Positions 25,381 to 34,538 of a stretch of 56,087 nucleotides of DNA are shown here, piece after piece. A model generated the notes under the pieces. It was not told the DNA's origin. It worked only from the letters and a program-made list of their open reading frames with translations, and did no database searches. Each line of letters begins with the position of its first letter. Within the stretch, counting starts at the first letter, position 1. The DNA comes from Acidobacteriota bacterium (GTDB taxonomy: Bacteria > Acidobacteriota > Terriglobia > Terriglobales > Acidobacteriaceae). The DNA lies in the NCBI GenBank assembly GCA_013289795.1, contig JABCZH010000020.1, forward strand, positions 1 through 56,087. Reading direction: 5' to 3'. The position numbers and the translations under genes are program-made.

Positions 25381-26787
25381 TTACTGGCTCGAATACATTT
25401 CAATAATCCGCTCAATCGCCCGGCGGCAGACGGCGCAGAAAGCATCATGCCGGGTGAACATGATGCAGTTCTCCTGCGGCCGGTAATAACCGTGGGCCTC
25501 GTAGTCCGCACCTTCGAACGCGCCCACCCGGTCCGAATACTTGTCGCCCGCCAGCATAGTATCTTCTTTCTGGCGCTCTTCTCTAAAAAGCTTGTCCATC
25601 TCAGATTCGGGACGCTTCTGCGCCCGAATGTCGCGTCGCTGAGCTTGGATCTGATGCTCCATGGCCTCGAAATCTTCTTTTCGCCAAGGTGTCGGTACCG
25701 GCGTGCCGGCGACGACCAAATCCTTCCACTTCAGATTGGCCGGATCGAGCAGAGCAGTGGCGTTCGGCTCCCAGGGCTCGATCTTCTTAGACGATGGAAG
25801 ATAGGCCACCTGCGAGGTGAAATACTCGTCGGCGAGTCCGGCAATGTGATGGCCGAACTCGTGGACGAAAACATACGGAGCCCATTCGCTGTCAGCCGCC
25901 ACGGTGGCATAAAGATTGAAGATTCCACCGCCACCATAAGTTGCGCCGTTCACCAGAATTTCAATGAACTCGTAGGGCGCGTAGGAAGCGAAGTCGCGCA
26001 GTGCGCGGTTCTCCGGAGTCAGAATGTAACGCTCGGTATCAAAGGTGTCGTAGGTGGTGCCCAAGGGCGAGCGGCGATGAATCCCGTTGGATGGACGTGA
26101 AATGCCGGACTCTTCCGACGGCGGGCAAAGCCCCCAGACGTTGAAATCTGCACGGTGTTCGCGGAAGGGTGAGCGAGTGAAGAGGATTTCCGTGAAGTGG
26201 CGCGCGTCGCTCTCGAATTTGGCGCGCTCGGCGGCCGTGTAACCGTCGCCCATGATCAGCAGATCGACCTTCGTCGCAGGCTCGCCGCTCTTCTGGATGG
26301 TCAGCAGCGGCCCGGGCGAGTGCGGTCGTGAAGTGTCGATGAACTTGTCTTTGGGATCAATGCGGGTTGTCCAGACGTCGTGGAACTGGCCGTCATCGCG
26401 CTTTTTCAGAACAATCTTTACCGGCGCTTCGGGAGCAGGGAAGCGCAGCGATTCGGAAAATGTCCGGCTGGCGTTTTTCGCCTCTTCGGTGGTGATCCAC
26501 TCGCCGTATACGGAACTGAATCCGCGGGAGTAGAGTAGGCGCTCGCTGTTCTGGTCGCGCACTTCGAAAAAATAGTTGCCAAGGTTGGTGTCGTCGATCG
26601 TCTTGGCGAGGTCGCCGGGCCAGGGCAACGGCTCAATCACAATGCGATCGACGCTGAAAAGTTCGTGGGTCGCGTCGCCGGTGTGGTAGTAGTCGAGCCG
26701 CATGGTGGCCGGAGCGGCAAGGGCAGCGAGTGACAGACAGAACAGCAGAGAGAGAACGAGTAGGCACTTGTAACGCATGGTCAGCAT
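25381..26787 (-). CDS. Secreted M64-family (IgA peptidase-like) metalloprotease
   Basis: 468 aa with a signal peptide (cleavage near residue 25, ALA-AP). The zinc site is H309-E-x2-H313-x6-D320 (HEFGHHIAGLADEY), as in M64 peptidases, within a catalytic domain that starts near 'KVDLLIMGDGYTAAE'. The N-terminal about 150 residues form a beta-rich domain starting 'MRLDYYHTGDATHELFSVDR'. It probably acts in the periplasm or outside the cell. A GENCIMF-like 'PQENCIMF' late in the protein fits the metzincin Met-turn. Its stop lies 6 bp past the inverted repeat. Confidence 0.85.
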   Translation of the reverse strand: MLTMRYKCLLVLSLLFCLSLAALAAPATMRLDYYHTGDATHELFSVDRIVIEPLPWPGDLAKTIDDTNLGNYFFEVRDQNSERLLYSRGFSSVYGEWITTEEAKNASRTFSESLRFPAPEAPVKIVLKKRDDGQFHDVWTTRIDPKDKFIDTSRPHSPGPLLTIQKSGEPATKVDLLIMGDGYTAAERAKFESDARHFTEILFTRSPFREHRADFNVWGLCPPSEESGISRPSNGIHRRSPLGTTYDTFDTERYILTPENRALRDFASYAPYEFIEILVNGATYGGGGIFNLYATVAADSEWAPYVFVHEFGHHIAGLADEYFTSQVAYLPSSKKIEPWEPNATALLDPANLKWKDLVVAGTPVPTPWRKEDFEAMEHQIQAQRRDIRAQKRPESEMDKLFREERQKEDTMLAGDKYSDRVGAFEGADYEAHGYYRPQENCIMFTRHDAFCAVCRRAIERIIEMYSSQ

Positions 26788-26851
26788 TGTAGGGAAAGAA
26801 GCAGAGGAAATACAGAGATCGCCTCGCCAATGCTGAAGCTGGTGTTCATGT

Positions 26852-28441
26852 TTGTTATCCTTCAGCGTGTGGCAAATTCATAACCGAGCCTGGCTGCTGG
26901 TCCTGCTTTCGGCTGGTTTGCAGGTTCTCGTCTTCCCACTGCCCAACTTCTACCTCCTGAGTTGGGTAGCGATCACGCCGCTGTTGATAGCCCTGCTGCG
27001 AGCTCGGCCCCCCGAGACACTACAAATTCGCGCCGGAATCAAGCTGCTGCCCGCCAAGCCGTTGCAGGCTTTTCTAATGGCCTACGCGTGCGGAATCCTG
27101 TGGTACGCCGGAACCTGCTATTGGATCTACGACGTCATGCACCAGTACGGCGGTGTGAACACTGCGGCCGGGTTGGGCATTCTGATTCTCTTCTGCATGT
27201 ATCTCGCGATCTACCACGGCGTCTTTGGGCTGCTCATCAGTCTGCTTGCCGGAGACAGTCATTTCAGCCGCCGGGCGCTGCTGCTGTCGCCGGTGGCGTG
27301 GGTAGCGGTCGAACTGGCGCGCACGCGCATCACTGGATTTCCCTGGGACCTGCTGGGAATCAGCCAGGTCGACAATATTCCACTCGCTCGAATCGCCACG
27401 GTGACGGGCGTTTACGGACTCTCTTTCGAAATCATGGTTGTAAATGCTGCCTTCGCAGCGGCTTTCCTGGTGCAACGCGAGAAACGCAAGCAGTTGCTGC
27501 TAGCGACGCTGGGTGCGGCCGTGGTTCTTCAGTCGGGACAGCTGATTCCGTCCCCGCCAATTCCCGCCGACCACACGGCGACCTTGGTCCAGGCAAATGT
27601 GCCGATCCTCGAAGGCTCGGATTGGACTCGAGAGTATTTCAACTCCACGCTGCGTGATCTGAGCCGCGTCACCTTAACCGGCCAGAATTCGTCACACTTG
27701 GTAGTTTGGCCGGAATCGCCGGCGCCGTTCTACACCAGCGATCCTCTGTTTCGCGACGCGGTCAGCAATCTGGCGCGGCAAGCGAACTCCTGGGTGCTGA
27801 CTGGCAGCATTGGGATCCGCAATGCGCCGCAGACTCCAGGGGGCACAACCGAGATCTACAATTCCGGTGCCCTGGTGAGCCCGGCTGGCGAATGGGCATC
27901 CCGCTACGACAAGACTCACCTCGTGCCTTTCGGCGAGTACGTTCCATTCAAGCGTGTGTTCGCGTTCGCGGGCGGATTGACCAAGGAAGTCGGGGATTTC
28001 TCGGCTGGAACATCGCGCGCGTCGCTTGATGCGGGCGGTACGCGGCTTGGCGTCTTCATCTGCTACGAATCCATTTTTCCGGACGAAGTCAGGGAATCCG
28101 CGAACCAGGGGGCGCAAGTCTTCGTCAACATTTCCAACGACGGATGGTACGGCGACAGCGGCGCATACGCCCAGCATTTGAAGCAAGCGCGCATGCGAGC
28201 AGTTGAGAATTCCCGCTGGCTGTTGCGGGACACCAACACAGGAGTCACTGCTTCGATCGATTCCTATGGGCGAATTGTCGCCAGCGTCCCGCGCAAGCAG
28301 CGCACAGCGCTCGACGCTCCCTATGCGTTGTCGAATGAAACTACTTTCTACACCCGTCATGGAGACTGGTTCGCATACGCGTGTGCGATAATTTGTGTGG
28401 TGGCGCTGTTCATCCGGCCGCTGCAAACCGCGAGGTCATGA
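26852..28441 (+). CDS. lnt: Apolipoprotein N-acyltransferase
   Basis: 529 aa: six or so N-terminal membrane segments, then a periplasmic nitrilase domain with the catalytic triad E288 (VVWPESP), K354 (YDKTHLVPFGEYVPF) and C404 (FICYES), and a final membrane helix. It adds the third acyl chain to outer-membrane lipoproteins. The start is TTG 26852; GTG 26867 in frame is an alternative. The stop overlaps the prfB start by 4 nt (ATGA), so the two genes are coupled. Confidence 0.93.
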   Translation: MLSFSVWQIHNRAWLLVLLSAGLQVLVFPLPNFYLLSWVAITPLLIALLRARPPETLQIRAGIKLLPAKPLQAFLMAYACGILWYAGTCYWIYDVMHQYGGVNTAAGLGILILFCMYLAIYHGVFGLLISLLAGDSHFSRRALLLSPVAWVAVELARTRITGFPWDLLGISQVDNIPLARIATVTGVYGLSFEIMVVNAAFAAAFLVQREKRKQLLLATLGAAVVLQSGQLIPSPPIPADHTATLVQANVPILEGSDWTREYFNSTLRDLSRVTLTGQNSSHLVVWPESPAPFYTSDPLFRDAVSNLARQANSWVLTGSIGIRNAPQTPGGTTEIYNSGALVSPAGEWASRYDKTHLVPFGEYVPFKRVFAFAGGLTKEVGDFSAGTSRASLDAGGTRLGVFICYESIFPDEVRESANQGAQVFVNISNDGWYGDSGAYAQHLKQARMRAVENSRWLLRDTNTGVTASIDSYGRIVASVPRKQRTALDAPYALSNETTFYTRHGDWFAYACAIICVVALFIRPLQTARS

Positions 28442-29554
28442 CTATGAATGTTGAGCTGGAACAGGAATACGCCGTTCTGAAAGATAAAGTCCGCGAACTC
28501 CGGGAGTACCTTTGACACAGGCAAGCTGCGTCAGCAACTGAGCGAACTGGAAAAACAGGTTGCCGACCCGAACTTCTGGTCCAACCCCCAAAAGTCCCAA
28601 CAGGTAATGCGCGAGAAGAAGCGCGTGGAAGGCATGTTAGCCACCGAGGCCGACCTGCTGCGGCGCACGGACGATATTGCCGCCTACTTTGATTTGGCGC
28701 GCGAAGGCGAGTCGGTCGACGCCGACTTGCGCCGCGAGATTACCTCACTGCGGGAGAGAGTCGATCACCTGGAGACCGAGACATTGCTCTCCGGAGATCA
28801 CGACGCGCTCAACGCCATTGTTACGATTCATCCCGGCGCTGGTGGCACCGAATCCCAGGACTGGGCTGACATGCTGCTGCGAATGTATCTGCGATGGGCG
28901 GAGCGGCAGGGTTTTAAGACTGTTCTCTACGACTACCAGCCGGGGGACGAAGCAGGACTGAAGTCGGCTACCTTCGCGGTCAATGGCCAATATGCTTTCG
29001 GACTGTTGACCAGCGAGATCGGAGTGCATCGGCTGGTGCGGATTTCGCCCTTTGACCAAGCCAAGCGGCGGCACACATCATTTGCCAGCGTTTACGTGTC
29101 TCCGGAAATTGACGATAGCATTGAGGTCGTCATTAAGCCCGAGGACCTGCGGATTGATACTTACCGCTCCAGTGGCAAGGGCGGGCAGCACGTAAATACC
29201 ACCGACTCGGCGGTGCGGATTACCCACATTCCCACCGGGATCGTAGCCGCCTGCCAGAACGAGCGCTCACAGCACAAGAACAAGGAACGAGCGATGAGCA
29301 TGCTGCGCTCGAAACTCTATGAGTACGAGATGGAGAAAAAGCGCGAGGCCACCAAGAAGATTGAGGCCTCAAAGCTGGACATCGATTTCGGTTCGCAGAT
29401 CCGGTCTTACGTATTGCAGCCCTACCGTCTGATCAAGGACCACCGCACCAAGATGGAGGTCGGCGATGTAGATCGCGTAATTGACGGCGACTTGCAACCA
29501 TTCATCCGAGCATATTTGCAGATGAGGAGGGGGGAAAAGGCGGACCAGAACTAG
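28438..29554 (+). CDS. prfB: Peptide chain release factor 2 (programmed +1 frameshift)
   Basis: The gene starts at ATG 28438 (or 28444), reads 25 codons to an in-frame TGA at 28513, and resumes in the +1 frame at GAC 28514, giving about 371 aa, the normal RF2 length. The stop-recognition motif SPF is at about residues 203-205 and the catalytic GGQ at about 248-250 (SGKGGQHVNTTDSAVR). It terminates translation at UGA and UAA. The frameshift makes RF2 synthesis self-limiting. A single-frame call would start at 28607 and lose about 55 residues. Confidence 0.95.
28502..28516 (+). promoter_or_regulatory. RF2 programmed frameshift site
   Basis: The sequence is GGGAG-TAC-CTT-TGA-C: a Shine-Dalgarno-like GGGAG, a 3-nt spacer, the CTT slippery codon, the in-frame TGA, then C. 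The spacing is the same as in the E. coli prfB autoregulatory site. When RF2 is scarce, ribosomes pause at TGA and slip +1 on CTT-T. Confidence 0.93.
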
Positions 29555-29679
29555 AATCTGCGCCCTGATGTCCTGCTGATGTGCCTTTCGTAACGTTACC
29601 TGCCGCGAAAAAACTGGAAAGACTCCCAACCTCTGCCTGATCCTATAGGTGTCACGATTCTCGGAATCAAGACAGACAT

Positions 29680-30861
29680 ATGCCACGCATGATCGACCTC
29701 ATCCGCGCTTCGGCGGTGCCGTCCGGGCTAATGCATTCGGCCGCCCGAGGCGGGCTCGCCGTGCCACCACAGGAAATGATCGAGATTCTGGTGCATCTGG
29801 CGACCGAGAACAAAGTATTCGCGCAGCAGGCGCGAATGACTTTGGCCGGGTGGGACGAAGCTTCGGCCCGTGAAGCCGCCGCCAGTCCCTCGACCCCCAA
29901 GGAAGTGTTGAACTACCTGGCCGACCCCCAGAATGTCAGACCCGGGTTGCTGCCGCTGTTGCTGGAAAATCCCACGGTGAGTTCGGAATCCATCATGACC
30001 CTCGCGGTCTCCGCAACCCGCGAACAGGTCGAGGTCATGCTGAGCAGTGCCCGGGTCAACGCGGCGCGGGAAATCCTGAACGTCCTGGGCCCAAACCCGA
30101 ACCTGACTGAGGCTGAAACCAAAGCCATCCAAGAGAAAGTGCCGGCGTCGGCCACGGCCACCTCGGCGGGGGTGGACGAGGCCAGCGCGGATGATTCAGT
30201 GATTTCCGAAGAGGGCCTCATCGCCTATCTTTCCGAGCACGCGGCCGAAATTGTCGCCGAAGCGGGCAAAGCGTTTCAGCCGATTGGCGGAGTGCACGAA
30301 GAAGTCGTAAGCGCCGCCCACACGAAGCCGATCGAAGCTTCGGCGCCGGTCACGTCGGCCACGAGTCCGGGCCCAGCGGCGGCTCCCAAGAGGGCGCCAC
30401 TCAAGAAATGGATTCTGAGCGCTGAGGAACAACGGGGCAGCGCCCTGCAAAAGATTTCGAAGCTCGATATCAAAGGCCGCATCCAGCTGGCAATGAAAGG
30501 GAACAAAGAGGAGCGCTCGCTGTTGATCCGTGATGGCACAAAAATCGTGGCGCTCGCGGTACTGGAATCACCCAAGGTGACCGACGGCGAAATCGAGAGG
30601 TTTGCCGGGCAGAAGAATGTGCTGGAATCTGTGCTGCGCGCCATTCCCATGAAACGGCGATTCATCAAACAGTATCCCATCGTCCGCGCCCTGACCTCCA
30701 ACCCGCGAACTCCGATCGACGTCTCGCTGGGATTGATCAAGCACCTTCTGATGCAAGACCTGCGAAACCTTTCGGGCAACAAGGAAGTTTCTGATACCGT
30801 GCGCAAGCTGGCGATGAAGATGTTCCGGCAAAAGCTGGATGTGACCAAGAAAGGGGAATGA
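29680..30861 (+). CDS. HEAT/leucine-rich-variant-like hypothetical protein
   Basis: 393 aa, soluble, no signal peptide. Residues 30-145 are short helical units such as 'ILVHLATENKVFAQQARMTL' and 'LNYLADPQNVRPGLLPLLLENP', resembling HEAT-like or leucine-rich-variant repeats. A low-complexity Ala/Ser/Glu linker (about 145-235) is followed by a second helical part with 'ALQKISKLDIKGRIQLAMKG' and 'RFIKQYPIVRALTSNPRTPI'. It probably mediates protein contacts in the cytoplasm. I know of no assigned function. It is monocistronic or ahead of the CoA-binding gene (49 bp gap). Confidence 0.65.
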   Translation: MPRMIDLIRASAVPSGLMHSAARGGLAVPPQEMIEILVHLATENKVFAQQARMTLAGWDEASAREAAASPSTPKEVLNYLADPQNVRPGLLPLLLENPTVSSESIMTLAVSATREQVEVMLSSARVNAAREILNVLGPNPNLTEAETKAIQEKVPASATATSAGVDEASADDSVISEEGLIAYLSEHAAEIVAEAGKAFQPIGGVHEEVVSAAHTKPIEASAPVTSATSPGPAAAPKRAPLKKWILSAEEQRGSALQKISKLDIKGRIQLAMKGNKEERSLLIRDGTKIVALAVLESPKVTDGEIERFAGQKNVLESVLRAIPMKRRFIKQYPIVRALTSNPRTPIDVSLGLIKHLLMQDLRNLSGNKEVSDTVRKLAMKMFRQKLDVTKKGE

Positions 30862-30910
30862 CTGTCCTCCGATTGGCGTCTCTTCCATCACCCCACTACA
30901 ATGTTCCGGT

Positions 30911-31321
30911 ATGGCCTCGACTCCCGCTGATCCCATCACAGACTTGCTGCAACGTGCCAAGACGATCGCGGTAGTTGGACTCTCGAATAGTCCGCTCCGT
31001 CCCAGTCACGGAGTTTCCGCATACATGCAAACCCACGGCTATCGGATCATTCCGGTCAATCCTGAGATCAAGGGTTCGCTGGGCGAGAAGGCCTATGCGT
31101 CTCTGCGAGATGTCCCCGAGAAGATCGATATTGTGAACATTTTCCGTCGTCCCGAATTCGTTGAAGAAGTGGTGGATCAGGCCATCCATCTGAAGATTCC
31201 GGCGGTTTGGATGCAGGAAGAAGTGATCAACCAGGCGGCTGCCGGGAAGGCGCGAAAGGCCGGAATGTTTGTAGTGATGGACCGCTGCATCCTAAAAGAG
31301 CACAAGGCGCGCTTCGGCTAG
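30911..31321 (+). CDS. CoA-binding-domain protein (YccU type)
   Basis: 136 aa single-domain Rossmann-like protein: 'TIAVVGLSNSPLRPSHGVSAYMQTHGYRIIPVNP' contains the nucleotide-binding turn, followed by 'IDIVNIFRRPEFVEEVVDQAI' and 'AVWMQEEVINQAAAGKARKAG'. The pattern is that of stand-alone CoA_binding_2 proteins. Biological role is unclear. The ATG at 30911 lacks a strong ribosome-binding site. Confidence 0.85.
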   Translation: MASTPADPITDLLQRAKTIAVVGLSNSPLRPSHGVSAYMQTHGYRIIPVNPEIKGSLGEKAYASLRDVPEKIDIVNIFRRPEFVEEVVDQAIHLKIPAVWMQEEVINQAAAGKARKAGMFVVMDRCILKEHKARFG

Positions 31322-31423
31322 ACATCCCGTTGGCCCCCGTCCGTTAGCTGTTGGCAGAATTCCTTTCCAGAGGTGGTCCGCAACTGCAGAAAACGCTTTT
31401 GCGGCCGCTATTCCCACTCTTTT

Positions 31424-31474
31424 GGGTTGACATCTTACCCAAATGAGTCGTATGCTCGGGTTATATGTCAACCC
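31424..31474 (+). promoter_or_regulatory. padR promoter and 10-bp dyad operator
   Basis: GGGTTGACAT (31424-31433) and ATGTCAACCC (31465-31474) form a perfect 10-bp inverted repeat. The left arm contains the consensus -35 TTGACA (31427-31432). TATGCT (31451-31456), 18 bp on, is the -10 box. The right arm begins with the padR ATG itself, 8 nt after the -10, so the transcript would be leaderless and a bound PadR dimer would cover both promoter and start codon. Confidence 0.72.
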
Positions 31475-31815
31475 AAGAAGCGGAAAGTAGGCTGGAGCTG
31501 CTGCAAGGCACCCTGGACCTGCTGATCTTGCGCACGCTGATTTTTGGACCGCAGCACGGCCAGGGCATCGCGCGCGCCATCCAGCAGACATCGGATGAAG
31601 AACTCCTGGTCGAGCACGGAGCCCTCTATCCTGCACTCCAACGGCTTGAGGAGCGTGGCTGGATTTCCGCGAAATGGGGAATCTCCACGAATAACCGCAA
31701 GGCCCGCTTTTATTCGCTGACCGCTGCCGGTCGCAAACAACTGGTGAAAGAGACCGCCAAGTGGAAGCGGCTCTCAACAGCCATCGGACGCATTCTTGGT
31801 CCTGAGGAGACTTAG
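31465..31815 (+). CDS. PadR-family transcriptional regulator (acidobacterial type)
   Basis: 116 aa. The winged helix runs from '[31 protein letters not shown]' to the wing '[34 protein letters not shown]', the layout of PadR proteins paired with ADOP permeases in acidobacteria. It ends 3 bp before the first permease and very probably autoregulates through the 10-bp dyad over its own promoter. There is no Shine-Dalgarno sequence before the ATG. The effector is unknown. Confidence 0.9.
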   Translation: MSTQEAESRLELLQGTLDLLILRTLIFGPQHGQGIARAIQQTSDEELLVEHGALYPALQRLEERGWISAKWGISTNNRKARFYSLTAAGRKQLVKETAKWKRLSTAIGRILGPEET

Positions 31816-31818
31816 GCT

Positions 31819-34485
31819 ATGTTTCGACGCAAGCGCAAGACGAACGACTTCGGCGCTGAAATCGAATCCCACATCGAACTGGAGACAGAACGCCTGCAGG
31901 AACAGGGGCTCACCTATGAAGATGCCCGAACCGCAGCACTCCGGGCTTTTGGCAACGTGACCCGGGCGCAGGAGCGCTTCTACGAGTCCGGCCGCTGGCT
32001 CTGGGGGGACGATTTCTGGCACGACATTCGCTATGCCCTGCGCATGCTGCGCAAGCAGCCAGCCTTCACCCTCGTGGCGGTTCTGACCCTGGCTTTGGGC
32101 ATCGGAGCCAACACGGCCATTTTCAGCATCGTGAATGCAGTTTTGTTGCGTTCTCTTCCCTTCGCCCACCCCGACCGGCTGGTGAAGATCATCGCCAACA
32201 ATCACGGGGTGGGGGCGAGGGATGTTGGGCTCTCCGTTCCCGAACTGGACGATCTTAGATTAAGGGCAGGCGTCTTTGAACAAGTGTCCGCTATGGCCAC
32301 AGGCGACACTAATTTGACCGGCGCACAGCGTCCGCAACGTCTCGAACTAGCGGTTGTGAGTCCTAACTATTTTTCCATGCTCGGCGCCTCGGCGCACATC
32401 GGACGAGTTTTTGGGCTTAGCGACGAGGTGCCGGGTTTCGCGGAAGCGGCCGTGATCAGCGATAGTCTGTGGGCCAGCGGGTTCGGCAGGGATCCCGGAA
32501 TTCTGGGGCGAAAGTTGCAGCTCGATAATGATCCCTACACGATTGTCGGCGTTCTTCCCCCCGGATTCCGCCATCCGGGCACCGCTGTCACGGATGTCGA
32601 AGTATGGGCAGCATCGGGATACAGGGCCGATCCCTACCCGAAACCAGAGCGCAGCCTGCGAGTGGCGACCGGAGCGATCGGGCTTTTGAAGCCTGGCATC
32701 AGCCGGGAGCAGGCGCAAGCGCGGTTGGATGCGTTTGCGGCCCAGTTAAGGGCAGAATACGCCACCGATTATCCGGCGGGGTCGGGCTGGTCGATTGAGG
32801 TCGAGCCATTGCAGGAGTCGTTGGTGGGCAATGTCCGGCCTATGTTGTTGGTGTTGATGGGCGCGGTGGTCCTGATCATTTTGCTGGCCTCCGTCAACGT
32901 TGCGAATCTTCTTCTAGTCCGGGCGTCTGGACGGCAACGGGAAATGGCTGTACGTCTGGCCCTGGGGGCAAGCCGCGCGCGCATGATTCGGCAGTTGCTC
33001 ACCGAGTCGCTGATACTGTCTCTGGTCTCCGGCATCGTCGGCGTGCTAACCGCCATGGCGGCTTTGCATTTTGTGCAGTTTCTGCCCGCCAGAATTCCCC
33101 GGCTGGCCGAGGTGCAGATGGATTGGACGGTGCTGGCCTTCGCCTTGTTGGTTTCCCTTCTGGCCGGGCTGGGGTTTGGTTTGGTACCGGCCCTGCAATC
33201 GTCGAAAGCCGAAATTGCTCTAGCCATCCGGGAAGGAGCCCGGGGATCAGGCACGAGTGGTAAAACCAACCGCTTGCGCGGCCTGCTGATCGCCTCAGAA
33301 TCGGCATTGGCCGTGGTGTTGATGGTAGGAGCGGGGCTGCTGTTGCGCACGTTTTGGGGACTGCTTCAGGAAAATCCTGGGTTCAATCGCTCAAACATTG
33401 TCATCGCCGATACCCGGATTCCCGTACCCAACAACCCCCAATTGAATCGCTACGCCCAGCCTGAGAGCTTGAACACTTTTGTGCGGGAAGTTCTGCGGCG
33501 CGTGCGTGCCATCCCGGGCGTCGATCTAGCCTCCATGACCACGGATTTGCCGGTCACTCACTTGTCGCAACGCTTCCCCATCAACATTGAAGACCGGCCG
33601 GACGAGTCTCGCAAAGGCTTGTTTTCCGAAACCACCAGTGTGACCCCGGAATATTTCAAGGTGTTGCAGGCTTCGTTGGTGCGCGGACGTTGGTTCGAAG
33701 AAGACGATCAGTCCGGCAAACAACCGGTGGTCATCGTGGATGAGAGCACGGCTCGAACCTACTGGCCGGACCGCGATCCCATTGGCCGGCGTTTGAGTAT
33801 TGGACGTGCGGCCACCTGGTGGAACGTGGTGGGAGTGGTCAAGGACATCAAGAGTGATGGTCTCGACCAATTCGGAAACCCCCACATCTACACGCCGATT
33901 TACCAGTTCCCTGAAATTCAGGGTGTTGATTTCTTTATAGGGGCCGGTCCTTTAAGCGTGACCGTCCGGACATCTTTGTCATCCGCGAGCCTGGAGCCGC
34001 AGATACGCCGGGAGATCAAGGCCATCGATCCAGGTCTGCCGGTATTCAATGTGCGTGCGATGAATGAGGTCATCGACAGTTCTCTGGCTTCGCGCCGCTT
34101 TTCCGCTCAGTTAGTAGGTGTGTTTGCGGTCGTGGCGCTTCTGTTGGCGTCGGTGGGAATTTACGGTCTGTTGGCCTACACGGTGGGTCAGCGGTCTCAC
34201 GAAATCGGGGTGCGGATGGCGTTGGGCGCTATGCCCTCGACCATTGGAAAAATGATCGTGAGCCGGGGCGTGGGACTGACCGGCATCGGAGTGGTAATCG
34301 GTCTCATACTGTCGGGAATCATGGCTCCCATGATTTCCACCCTGCTGTACGGAGTCCGGCCGCTTGATCCGGAGGTGTTCTTGGCCGTGCCGTTGATTCT
34401 GATGGTGGTCGCGCTCCTGGCCAGTTACGTTCCGGCGCGGCGGGCGGCAAGGGTAAGCCCGAGTGTCGCATTGCGAGATAGTTGA
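31819..34485 (+). CDS. ADOP permease 1 (MacB/FtsX-like, with N-terminal prefix)
   Basis: 888 aa. A cytoplasmic prefix of about 70 residues (MFRRKRKTNDFGAEIESHIE...) precedes the first membrane helix ('FTLVAVLTLALGIGANTAIF'), a MacB-like periplasmic domain, three FtsX helices, then a second periplasmic domain and three more FtsX helices. This duplicated layout is the 'acidobacterial duplicated orphan permease' family. MacB-type permeases transmit force from a cytoplasmic ATPase to periplasmic partners; none is encoded nearby. It follows padR by 3 bp and is closely similar to the permease at 36532. Confidence 0.9.
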   Translation: MFRRKRKTNDFGAEIESHIELETERLQEQGLTYEDARTAALRAFGNVTRAQERFYESGRWLWGDDFWHDIRYALRMLRKQPAFTLVAVLTLALGIGANTAIFSIVNAVLLRSLPFAHPDRLVKIIANNHGVGARDVGLSVPELDDLRLRAGVFEQVSAMATGDTNLTGAQRPQRLELAVVSPNYFSMLGASAHIGRVFGLSDEVPGFAEAAVISDSLWASGFGRDPGILGRKLQLDNDPYTIVGVLPPGFRHPGTAVTDVEVWAASGYRADPYPKPERSLRVATGAIGLLKPGISREQAQARLDAFAAQLRAEYATDYPAGSGWSIEVEPLQESLVGNVRPMLLVLMGAVVLIILLASVNVANLLLVRASGRQREMAVRLALGASRARMIRQLLTESLILSLVSGIVGVLTAMAALHFVQFLPARIPRLAEVQMDWTVLAFALLVSLLAGLGFGLVPALQSSKAEIALAIREGARGSGTSGKTNRLRGLLIASESALAVVLMVGAGLLLRTFWGLLQENPGFNRSNIVIADTRIPVPNNPQLNRYAQPESLNTFVREVLRRVRAIPGVDLASMTTDLPVTHLSQRFPINIEDRPDESRKGLFSETTSVTPEYFKVLQASLVRGRWFEEDDQSGKQPVVIVDESTARTYWPDRDPIGRRLSIGRAATWWNVVGVVKDIKSDGLDQFGNPHIYTPIYQFPEIQGVDFFIGAGPLSVTVRTSLSSASLEPQIRREIKAIDPGLPVFNVRAMNEVIDSSLASRRFSAQLVGVFAVVALLLASVGIYGLLAYTVGQRSHEIGVRMALGAMPSTIGKMIVSRGVGLTGIGVVIGLILSGIMAPMISTLLYGVRPLDPEVFLAVPLILMVVALLASYVPARRAARVSPSVALRDS

Positions 34486-34538
34486 AGCCAGGATTCAGAT
34501 TGCGGTCGAACTCGCAGAGAACAAAAGGAGAGTCATTC

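Noticed and set aside
28513-28515. In-frame TGA in prfB taken as a nonsense mutation or sequencing error
   Set aside because: The CTT-TGA-C context with an upstream GGGAG is the established programmed frameshift site.
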